Assembly (NCBI GenBank): GCA_023853785.1
Contig: JAJIRX010000903.1
Coordinates: 1 to 17,873, forward strand
From: Psilocybe azurescens
Lineage: Eukaryota > Basidiomycota > Agaricomycetes > Agaricales > Agrocybaceae
Length of the DNA: 17,873 nt
Reading direction: 5' to 3'
Under the pieces are notes generated by a model. The model did not search any database, was not told where the DNA came from, and saw nothing but the letters and a program-made list of their open reading frames with translations. The translations under genes and the position numbers were made by a program. This document shows, piece after piece, positions 9,535 through 17,873 of this stretch (positions within the stretch are counted from its first letter, which is position 1; each line of letters starts with the position of its first letter).

Positions 9535-11195
9535 TTACGTTCTTGAGTAACAGGATAGATAGTCAACCCTGTTCATTTCATTGATCGTCAATAAACGTGG
9601 AAGGGTCTCTACCACTGCGATGATGCAGTTGGCATTAGACCTCGACATTGTTTTCGAATCAATGTTTTTGAGGAGCAATCGTCGGAGTTTCCATTCGTAA
9701 TAGTCACGGAGTCTCATCTCAACACAGAACTAGAAAGACCGAGCTCAACGACAGAAAGACTGAATGAATCGACGAGGGCTTACCTGATCTCGTTCGTTTT
9801 CAAACGATGCGCTTTCCCCTTTAAAAATACGGACAGTGAGCTCGAGATCTTCAAGATTAGGTAAAGAGGACGAAATCATGTCCAAAATCTCGGGCGTCAG
9901 ACAATAAAGCCAGATCTCCAGGAATCTGAGCTTCGAGTAAGCGGTGGGTGATCCAAGCGGTATCTCGAATAAAGAAAACATTTCTCGTTTGCCATGTTGC
10001 TTTTTGAGTAATCTGAGAGATCTCAAAGTGGAAGCATATTGGCTGAGAAATTTTGGAAGAGAGGGATCAACGATGAGGTGTCGTGAGCGAAAGCCGAAAT
10101 TGAGAGTAAGAGCTTCAAGAAGCGGCAGGGGCACGTCAAGCTGTTCAAGAAAGTTCTGATAGTCTAAAACGGACATATGCGCCATGGAAAGCTGTAGACG
10201 GCGAAGAGTTTTCGAGTGTTGAGCAAAGAACCGATAGGTGGCGTCTTTTGGGGAAGTGTGAGCTGGGACGCTGAAGGACACCGATTCCAAATGTGGTATA
10301 TGATTCAAGCCCTCGAATAACGGAATTAGTTTGAAATATGTGATGACTCTGGGGTTGTACGGCATCCACGAAGCTTGAAAATTCGGAGGATTAAAACTAA
10401 AAAACGCAACGAAAGGCGGTGGCGGTTGACAAAGGGCAGTGTTGTTGCTTTCAACGTGGTCGAAAAGACTAAAAAATATCACCCTGCCGCGTGGACCACT
10501 CCAACGATGAAGGCATGATTTCGAGAGTTTCGAGTCGTGTAAGGACGAGATCCGGAAGGATGATAGTGGACATCATCTCAAGTGGAAACGACAGGATAAG
10601 GGTGCGAAGATTATTGGCAAATATTCGAAGTCCTCCGTGTATGAGCTGCAGACCTGGAGGGCGCAAGCGTATATCGTAGGTAGATTCTATGCGAAGACTT
10701 GAGACTTTCTTAAAGCGTGCTATGGTGCTGACTATCGTATTTGCGTCGGGAGCAGACGTCTCCTCGAAGATGCCCTTTAGTGGAGAACGAGCCTTCAAGT
10801 CGTCCTTTAGATCAAAAGGATCAAGTGGTATGTACGGTTGGAAGTATATTTCCCGGACGCGCTTTGCAATTTGATCTTCGCTATAAAACAGTTAGCAATA
10901 ATCATCGATAGAGGAGATATGTAGGGCTCACCCTAGGTGTCGAAAACGAGTTGCGTAACTCCCATAATGTCGTGGAGCGAAGTTCACCTTGACACATTTG
11001 TATCGTTTATCCAATGCAATATTACGCAGCATACGGTTTTAGTCCATGTAACACCCATACTTCTTCCACAGAAAGAAAGGAGGCTACATGCTGCCAGATC
11101 TCGAAAGGAGATCGACGATGTAGGAAGGCTTTGTCCCAGATGGCATGCAGAGATTGCAGAGTTCGAGATGGGGGATCGTTGGAGGCTTTGTTCAT
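9535..11195 (-). CDS. F-box / leucine-rich protein (513 aa after two 1-base corrections)
   Basis: The model on the minus strand is 11195-10932, 10880-9784 and 9717-9535. Introns are 10881-10931 (GTGAGC..TATAG) and 9718-9783 (GTAAGC..TTGAG). The start is the ATG opening MNKASNDPPSRTLQ. The F-box lies at about residues 29-65 (SPFEIWQHVASFLSVEEVW). The rest is a leucine-rich body aligning with the plus-strand copy at 5345-6982. The frame breaks twice: at a run of four A (forward 11037-11040, T4), between VLHGL and N-R-M-L-R-N-I-A-L; and at a run of six T (forward 10471-10476, A6), after TRQGDIF. Removing one base at each run makes the three exons sum to exactly 514 codons including the stop. The gene is therefore either very recently broken or intact with homopolymer sequencing errors. 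The role as an SCF ubiquitin-ligase adaptor is a family inference; the target is unknown. Confidence 0.75.
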
Positions 11196-12582
11196 CAAAT
11201 ACGACAGGATTTTGTATACTCAGGAGGACAATTTTAGGCTTTTTGAGGGAGCTGCCATGTATCATGCATCAGTCCAAGGAAAAGCTCCGTATCGTGCTTG
11301 CTGTTGGTTCGCTGTTCGCCGCCGCCGAGTGAGATTGCAACATTAAAAAAATCCATCAGAGTTTATTTTTATCCATACATCGCTTTGGGTTACCTGTCGG
11401 TGCTGGTGATAATACCAGCAAGTCGTGCGGTCTAGGGCTTAGAATAAGTTCTTCCCAGTTGATAGATTGATATTTGACTTCAACTTGCAGGGTGACTGAG
11501 CCGATGACAGATGCTAAAGCCTACCCATACCCGAATGACATAGTTTTCTGGCTATGGTGACAGATGGGAGCAACTAATGTTGATCGTTGATGAGAGTTTG
11601 TGCAGCGATAAAGTTTCCCAAGTGAGGTGCCTCCTGTCTATCTTCAAACTCCGTCAAATCGGATCACAGTTATCCGCCGCAGTTCCGTGTTGAGACCTCC
11701 ACAACTCGGCGAGCTTCATCTACGCGTATTGAGTAGCAGGACTCCACCCCTCGTTTGGAACTCGTTATACAAGACGATTGTATGCCATTTCTCACTACAT
11801 GCAGTAGTCACGATAGGAAAGAATACGCGAAAGGTCGCAGCCTGATTTACATTCATCATGTTCCCAGTCACAGTGATGTCGTTTGCTTCACTGATAATCT
11901 TTCTGTGAGCACTGCCCACAAACCAAAAAGACGATCGGGAACGGAAATAATAGATAGAGTGCTATATGTAGGCTGCCTGGTATTAAGGAGTCGTGTCACG
12001 CACCGAGCTCATAACTTTGGGAAGATACGCTACCTTGCTCTGTTACACCCCTGAGCGCTACATACAACAGTCTGGGGCAAGGCGGCCACAGCGTTTATAC
12101 ATGCACTTCTTTTATCTCGTCTATTAATCTATCAGAGAGCGATGCATTGCAGAACTTTCATGAGCAAAGGTGAGACTTCCACGCAGTGGAATGTCGAAGT
12201 ACAGCAAATCACCAGAGCGACATGAGTATCTTGGCCAATAACTCATTTCATAACTAGAGCTCGAAACCGAACGAGGTCATTCTGATGTCCCATGGAAATG
12301 CATGAGTTAATATTATCCCAAGATAAAAGCGCTGTTAACAGAAGTGCAAGAAACAAGAAACCAACTTCGGTTTCGCACTCAATCCACCCCAACTCTTTTA
12401 CACTTCAGAAACCACTTCAGCTCACCTTGTCCAATATGTCAAAATCATCAACCATCGGCAAATCGTCTTTCAGACAGACTATACACTTCATTACGAACAT
12501 TAAACTCGCCGGAACTCGAGAAGCAAAGGCTCGCATATCAGACGCACGCCAAAGGCCCTAGACGAGTCCTGCGCTCTCGCCC
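11196..12582. other. intergenic between the F-box gene and the reverse-transcriptase remnant
   Basis: About 1.4 kb without a supported gene. The first 200-300 bp are the likely promoter of the minus-strand F-box gene. The rest has short open frames on both strands with no motif I can defend. The last part (about 12,300-12,580) might be badly decayed upstream sequence of the reverse transcriptase, but no conserved block is readable. Confidence 0.5.
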
Positions 12583-13788
12583 GTGAGGGGAGACATCATC
12601 TGCAGACGCGGGACTCCGATTGCGCACGCCCTGAGTGTCGTTTGTGGGGAGGCTGTCCTCTTCATCATGGACTTCGCGGTCAAACAGAGGGCAGAAGGTT
12701 TGCACCTATACAGAATGCATGATGACCTGTGGCTTTGGGATTCCGATCCAAAGAAGGTGGCAAAATGGCTGGGTGAAGATGAACATGTACACTGAACTTG
12801 CCGGGTTGAGGTTCAATAAGAAGAAAACCGGGTCGGCATTTGTCGGAACTCGCACTGAAGACCATGCCAGGCTTTCGGAAGGCGATATGCGCTGGGGCTC
12901 TCTCAAATTTGCCCCAGAGGTCTCCAGGTTTATGATCAATCAAGAGGATGTCGATCGTCATATCAACGAGACGAGACGCCAGCTTGCTAGTTCCAAGTCC
13001 GTCTTTGGATAGATCAATGGATACAACAAGTATATGGCCTCCTTCCTGAGGAACTTCCCTGCAAATTGCTTCGACGATGCGCATGTCAACAACTTGATTG
13101 AAACCATGGGTCTCATACAGGTAGAATTATTTCCTAGAAGTATGGATACTGGCGTGGGCGCAATCAGGGTTCCTAAAGAAAACCATCGAAGACCGGTTTA
13201 GTATCAAAGATTCTCCGGACGGATATTCCTATTTCCCCTATCACGAGAGGCGGACTAGACCTGCGAAATGTAGTCCTCAAGATTTTGGCACTGGAAAGAC
13301 ATGAAACACCTTTGGCATCATTGGGGAAAGTTGGAGCTGGCACGGATGTCCATACAAACACGGAGCGGGGTGATGTATCAGGCAGTGGTTACTCACCGAA
13401 TAGCTTGGCCAAGATTGGTTCGACGCCCGATGAAGAGTTCGTGAAACAGGTCGAAAATGATCGGAGAGCATATGAATGCACAAAAGCGGAGTGGGATTAT
13501 TTGCATCCCACATCGACGGTTCGCTGTCTTCGGCCTTGCAAAAGATAAGTTCATATCTTTCGAGGGTTATACGGCTTTGAGGGAATCGTGGTTGTCCAGA
13601 TGAGGTGCGGCGTATAGGAGACATGCTGTGTTCGCCTCATCCAGGATGCATAATCCTTATGCCAAAAATCGTAGAGGTATTAGTGTATATATGGAGGCGA
13701 TATTGTGATCAGTTTCGGCGGTTTGGAGCCCGTGGATCATGACACGATTCCTATTGGAATGGTAAATTATTCCGCATATCAAGGATGA
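12583..13788 (+). pseudogene. rvt: rvt-type domesticated cellular reverse transcriptase, C-terminal half, decayed
   Basis: The readable blocks, in order, match what I know of fungal rvt proteins, a non-mobile family of cellular reverse transcriptases. They are RRGTPIAHALSVVCGEAVLF (motif B-like), LHLYRMHDDLWLW (motif C with the catalytic Asp pair at about 12,715-12,732), LAGLRFNKKKTGSAFVG, NFPANCFDDAHV, DSPDGYSYFP followed in another frame by ITRGGLDLRNVVLKILAL, FISFEGYTALRESWLSR, and the C-terminal ISFGGLEPVDHDTIPIGMV ending at TGA 13786-13788. The frame shifts near 12,778, 13,155, 13,230 (a run of four C), 13,522 and between 13,620 and 13,700. Two family-conserved Trp codons are stops: TAG at 13010-13012 and TGA at 13601-13603. 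The N-terminal part, with motif A and its Asp, is absent, so the copy is truncated as well as mutated. It is not an LTR-element polymerase: no RNase H, integrase or gag is seen. Confidence 0.75.
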
Positions 13789-14499
13789 GCCTAGAGCAGT
13801 AGCAGACGTAGTAATCGAAGCTTATACTTGATTTCAACATTGTAAAATGAATATGTATCAATACTGTAAAAACGACTCACAGAATCAAGTGGCGTTTTAA
13901 AATAAACTTCCTCGGCAAATTCTGGGGTTCGGGTGAGATGATTTATGTCACATTCGACCATTAAGCACAAAGAGATCATAATTTATAGGCCAAATAATAT
14001 AAGCTTCACAATATGACGTTCATACTCCAGAGACCTTTGAAGTGGATGTGGTTACGAGTCCTATTACGTAGTAATAGACTCGTTCTTTAACCAGGGACCC
14101 CTGCTGTTGTCACAAAATCTATCTTCGATAACGTGATTTATTTTATAACGTGATGTGACCTTGTAACATTAAGCACGTGTTACTCAAAAAGTGGCATTTT
14201 CAGCTGCTTACTTCCAGCTGACCAATATGATACGATAACGATAAATAATAATATATTAATTTTTTTTTTGCGGCATGTGTTATAATCGCTGATTGGCTGA
14301 TGTTGACAAATTGATTGATTAGGAGATCAAAGGGGATAGAAGGCGCAAAAGTAATGTTTTCACATGATATTTATATTTAAATCCAGTCATATTTGGCCAC
14401 TTGGTTATTTCCGCTTCTATTGGCAGCACAAGGATATAGCCTTAGGTTCAAACATTTTTCTTTTATGGATTGTATTGCATGTGGTGATTGTAGTCGCTC
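13789..14499. other. intergenic transition into the AT-rich block
   Basis: No gene is supported. The stretch holds an imperfect palindrome at 14054-14083, two copies of ATAACGTGAT near 14129-14153, and a run of ten T at 14260-14269. CpG dinucleotides are still frequent up to about 14,499 and then almost vanish, which marks the edge of the next block. Confidence 0.5.
14054..14083. repeat. imperfect palindrome
   Basis: ACGAGT, a bulged C, CTATTAC, a GTA loop, GTAATAG and ACTCGT pair into a 13-bp stem with one bulge. TTACGAGTCCT, which overlaps its left arm (14052-14062), also occurs inverted at the far end of the AT-rich block (17832-17842). Confidence 0.55.
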
Positions 14500-14697
14500 G
14501 GTTGACTCTGAATATTTTTTTGCAGTGTGGGGCTATACAGACACATGAGGAAATCTGTTTCTTTCTTTCTCTTTCCTTCCCCATCATTGTTGTCTCCCCA
14601 TTGCCCTTGGGATATGTCTGCTTATTTTCCTGCCTGTCTTTCTACAGTTTTATACTCTTGTTGGTGTTGATATGCAGTCCTACATAGTGTATATCCT

Positions 14698-14963
14698 TAC
14701 TCAGCATTACAAAAAGTGACTGAGCACTGCATGACATACATATTAAAACTCTTCATTGACATGTTTGTTCACTCACAATTTTGAGTGAACAAGGAAATGT
14801 AGAACTTCAAAAATTATAGATAATAAAGAATATATATACATGAGTGCTTCAGCAAATTTAGAAAGGTATATGACCATCCTTTGTTTTTAAAATAGCCTTA
14901 ACATGAATATCCATTGTGAATATAAAATCACATGGTGCTCAGTCACTTTTGTAATGCCAAGTA
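14698..14963. mobile_element. MITE-like element with about 30-bp terminal inverted repeats
   Basis: The left end, CTCAGCATTACAAAAAGTGA continuing to GAGCAC at 14727, is mirrored by 14935-14961, which ends TCACTTTTGTAATGCCAAG. The inner part of the repeats differs by one A (five against four); the outer few bases differ by about two substitutions. Both ends are flanked by TA (14698-14699 and 14962-14963), as expected for a TA target-site duplication of Tc1/mariner-type elements. The interior of about 200 bp has no transposase and contains a perfect 11-bp hairpin. The non-autonomous Tc1/mariner assignment is inferred from the TA flanks. It is also CpG-free. Confidence 0.75.
14765..14792. repeat. 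perfect 11-bp hairpin inside the MITE
   Basis: TTGTTCACTCA, a six-base CAATTT loop, then TGAGTGAACAA. Weaker pairing continues outwards through ACAT and ATGT. It would fold strongly as RNA or single-stranded DNA. Confidence 0.6.
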
Positions 14964-16125
14964 GCTGTTTGATCTGACTACAGTTTAGCAGTGTTTTTGG
15001 TGCAACATATTATTAGTCTTTTGTGTCATCTGTCAATAATTTCATATAGTCCTTACATGTATAACTGGCTTCTGTGTATATTGATAGTATTATTTACTGC
15101 TACTGTCTACAAAAAAAACAGTATTTGTAAGTCTCATTTCAAGTCTATAGTTGTTATGACTTATATAATGATTGGTGTACTGATCCTTGAATACATGCTT
15201 TAAGATGTATCTGAACACTTAGATAAGATTGAATTTATCCTAAGTAAGATATCTAGTAGCATAATGGGTATCTCTAGACCTATGAAATAGATTGAGTAGT
15301 AAAAATAAAGGTGGTCCTTCAGAGGGTGATTCAGCTGTAAGTGTAATGTTTTGTGTAATTTGCAGTTCAGAAGCTTGAGACTTTAATGAGTTCAAATTTT
15401 ATGAATATCTTGTGAAAGTTCACACAAAGAATGGGTAGTAAAATGAGTTAAGATTCTTCTGGCCTCATTTGAACTCTCTTAAATACAGGAAAGTATTTCT
15501 ACAACTGTAAAGCATATTCTGTAAAGTTCTACGCTACTAGTTTGTTATCTGGCCAAGGACTGATGCTTGTTTTATTCTAAGTGGACTCTGCAATGCTCAG
15601 TTATTGGAGATGCTTAAACAGGTATTGCCTTCTGCAATCTTGCTATTCATATTTAAAGAGGAAATCACATGTAGTTTCAAGAAAAGAAAGTGTTCACTAT
15701 CTAGATGGATTAATTAACTACCTAAATGTGTATTGTACAGCCGATTTGGCCAGTTCTTTAAGACAAGAGAATGAAACAGTCTTGAGCTGGAATTTTAGAA
15801 TGAGGGCAAAGGGATCTATGGAATGCAAATATACTATAACAATAGTGCTATATGCACATTAAATTATATGTAGTGCTACATGTCAAATATGTAATGTTGA
15901 TTGTAATAGTTGACATGTGTTACCTATATGGGCACTGTTCAGCTGCTGATGAACATGTGTTCCATGCTGTGGTACATGTTCTTCTCTCATCAAATACTCT
16001 TTCTTTGATGATGATGATCTTCTGCATTGTCTTCAGTGAGTCTGCTTCATGTTTCTGATTGGATTTGTTTTTGATATCATTGTATAGCAATACAATTTGT
16101 TTCAATGCGAGGCCATAGAAGTTGC

Positions 16126-16347
16126 CTACCTTCTCTCTATCAATGTCAATGCCTTCAGCACAATGTTTATTGATGCAGTATTGTCCTTGTTCACATATGC
16201 TACAAAGGACATAGTGACCCATACTATGTCTCCAGTCTTAAATGCCACTGGTTTGACATGTTTCATGCTGTTATGTGGTGAGTATCTTTTTATCATCTTT
16301 GGTTTTCTTGTTACATGCCATGAATGCAGTTGCTTGACAAACACCAT
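16126..16347 (-). pseudogene. fragment of a repeat-associated basidiomycete protein (GDIV..SFV motif)
   Basis: A minus-strand frame contains KRYSPHNSMKHVKPVAFK, then TGDIVWVTMSFVAYVNKDN and INIVLKALTLIERR. The pattern Y-S-x-H, G-D-I-V, S-F-V and a final V-L-x-x-L-x-L-(I/L) is one I associate with a large, repetitive, uncharacterised protein family in Agaricomycete genomes, often inside transposon-rich DNA. The frame opens near 16,360 with NYHMVFVKQLHSWH. Nothing convincing precedes or follows it, so it is a fragment. The assignment rests on pattern memory and is tentative. Confidence 0.4.
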
Positions 16348-17422
16348 GTGGTAGTTGTCATCCTGTCAACAATGTCTTCAGCTAGTGGATAATGTTTTGT
16401 TAATATAATAGCACAAACTTACATTGAATTCTGACATTGCAGTTGATTCTTTCACATTGTGCTGTGCATCTGTGTGCACCTGCTCCAATGTGGCCTTGGC
16501 CTATCAAGTCATAGCTGGGGTCCATGGACTGTGGTTGTTGTTTTGATGTTTGTATTGTTTGTGATTCTGTCATGTATATGTTGCTATATTATATGACACC
16601 TTTGTTTTTTCTTCTTTTAACCTCTTTCTTACTGTGAACAATGAAACTTGGTGTATTCAAACTTGATATTATGTCCTCAGTATTTGACTATATTTTTTAT
16701 ATTCTGTAGTATCTTGTACCTGTTTTGTATCCTTTTTTTTCTGTTCTTTGGACCTTGAGTATATTGTTCACTCCAATAATTGAATAGACATTTTGGCGGT
16801 TAGACTATTTCTTTCTGTAATGTTTGGTTGTGCCTAACAAGAATATTTGTTAGTGTTTCAGCATATTTTGAAATCTGTATAGTCCTATTGCTGTGATCTG
16901 TAACTTTAATGTGTTATGTCTCTACTAATGATACCATTTGCCAAGAACAAATACAATCAATAACCAGTCTGTTTCTTTTCTAAGTCAATGACTGCTATAG
17001 TGATGGAGCCAAAATACAGAAAGAGACAGCAATGGTGTCAAGCAGAAAATAATGGTGTGTGTGAGGGGATGCATTAGCTGCCTGTCAGTGTGGTAGGAAT
17101 ATATTGAAAAACTCTACTAATCTGAAGTTTAAAATGTTTTAAAATTCTCCAGATATTGCAATAAAGCAGCCAATGCTGCAAAAACTGAGCCAATGTTTAA
17201 TAGAATCCTATTATTGCATAATAGAACTCTTATCTTTAGTCTGAGAATTCTCTTGCTCAGTAGAACACATGAAAGTGTATAGAGCTGTTTGAAATTGAAG
17301 CAAGTAGTATTGTAACAAAGAGTTATTGGTGGAGAAAAAGAAGAAATCACTTAAATTTACTCAAGAATTCAATTCTTTTTATTCACAATGGTAGTTCATG
17401 AGCCAATCTGATAAGCTTTGCA

Positions 17423-17461
17423 TGCACTCTGAATTGTGTTCTCTGTGTGATTCAGAGTTCA
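17423..17461. repeat. short hairpin in AT-rich block
   Basis: ACTCTGAAT (17426-17434) pairs with ATTCAGAGT (17450-17458), with about two further pairs and one mismatch outside. The loop is 15 bases. No function is assignable. Confidence 0.45.
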
Positions 17462-17843
17462 ACTCCTTCACTTGCACATCAATTACTTACATCACTTTTG
17501 CTAATTCCTCTCTAACTCATTCCCCACTTACTAATTTTTCCTTTTGTTAAGATGTATAGTTCATAAAATATATCCCACCAAACTAATCACATTCTTTGGA
17601 CACACCTATGACTGTCTGCTGTTCAACTCCTCATTTGACCATTTGACTTATTCCCTTTATGTAAGTTTGATGTTCTGTTTGGATCTAAGGCTGACAGAGG
17701 TGGATTCAACAATTTAGTACCATTGATAATATAAGAAATAACAATTATATAATATATTTTTCTTTAGGTTCTGGTACAAATACTATAATTGCCAATGCTG
17801 AGACTCAAAGAATACAGTGTAAAAATAAAAAAGGACTCGTAAT

Positions 17844-17861
17844 GCCGGGCAAAGCCTCGGC
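17844..17861. repeat. GC-rich hairpin at the edge of the AT-rich block
   Basis: GCCGGGC, an AAA loop and GCCTCGGC form a stem with one bulged T, directly after CpG-poor DNA. Many fungal repeat families end in GC-rich hairpins of this type, and Helitron 3' ends also carry a hairpin, but no CTRR terminus is visible in the 12 bases left. Confidence 0.45.
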
Positions 17862-17873
17862 CCACAATACAAG

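Larger units (their letters stand above)
14500..17831. other. AT-rich, CpG-depleted repeat island
   Basis: I count four CpG dinucleotides in about 3.3 kb (15532, 15742, 16108, 16797), while TpG and CpA are common. Upstream genes carry CpG freely, and three CpGs reappear in the last 35 bases of the window. Such loss is expected when methylated cytosines in CpG deaminate over time, as in silenced transposon DNA of basidiomycetes. Open frames in this block are short, very hydrophobic because of T-richness, and lack intron-exon structure. No host gene is supported. Recognisable content is the MITE at 14698-14963 and a protein fragment on the minus strand at 16126-16347. Confidence 0.8.

Noticed and set aside
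11716..11919. Minus-strand frame with SEANDITVTGNMMNVNQ, faintly like the N-terminal leader of mushroom NACHT proteins
   Set aside because: Only one weak pattern, with no P-loop or other NACHT block nearby on either strand.
12292..12561. Plus-strand frame just before the rvt remnant as its N-terminal continuation
   Set aside because: No rvt block, including motif A, could be read; a stop separates it from the RRGTP block.
14364..14687. Hydrophobic 107-codon frame, and similar frames at 14991-15203 and 15852-16058, as membrane proteins
   Set aside because: T-rich DNA automatically gives Phe/Leu/Ile-rich frames; there is no conserved motif and the region is CpG-eroded repeat DNA.
1..17873. 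tRNA, rRNA, CRISPR or bacterial operon features
   Set aside because: No cloverleaf B-box context outside coding sequence, no regularly spaced repeats, and gene structure is clearly spliced and eukaryotic.

Overview
The window reads as nuclear DNA of a filamentous basidiomycete, most likely an Agaricomycete. Genes are cut by many short introns (about 41-75 bp) with GT..AG ends. The gene content (GMC oxidoreductase, intron-rich microsomal P450, leucine-rich F-box paralogs, an rvt-type cellular reverse transcriptase) fits that group. There are no tRNA or rRNA genes, CRISPR arrays or bacterial-style operons.

Layout: (1) 1-618 (+) is the intact 3' end of a GMC oxidoreductase resembling fungal sugar/fructose dehydrogenase-like members. 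(2) 1062-1379 and 4964-5311 are two diverged direct copies of an unidentified segment of about 320-350 bp. (3) Between them, 2376-4531 (+) is a cytochrome P450 with nearly all its splice sites and motifs but about ten coding frameshifts, so a pseudogene. (4) 5345-6982 (+) is a frameshifted F-box/leucine-rich gene. (5) 7245-8789 (-) is an apparently intact three-exon gene for a 482-residue multi-pass membrane protein with a long coiled coil. (6) 9535-11195 (-) is a second F-box gene, a paralog of the one in (4), facing it across the membrane-protein gene. It is broken only by two one-base homopolymer indels. (7) 12583-13788 (+) is the decayed C-terminal half of an rvt-type domesticated reverse transcriptase. 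(8) From about 14,500 to 17,831 lies an AT-rich block with only four CpG dinucleotides in 3.3 kb. It holds a 266-bp MITE-like element with long terminal inverted repeats and a fragment of a repeat-associated protein on the minus strand.

The genes do not form an evident pathway. GMC oxidoreductase and P450 genes often lie near each other in fungal secondary-metabolism regions, but here the P450 is dead and the GMC gene runs off the window. The general picture is an accessory region: duplicated F-box genes, a dead P450, a dying rvt copy and a repeat island that looks eroded by cytosine methylation. The most noteworthy items are the rvt remnant, the CpG-free block with its nested MITE, and the convergent F-box pair around a conserved-looking membrane/coiled-coil gene of unknown function. 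All homology statements come from recognising motifs by eye; no search was run.
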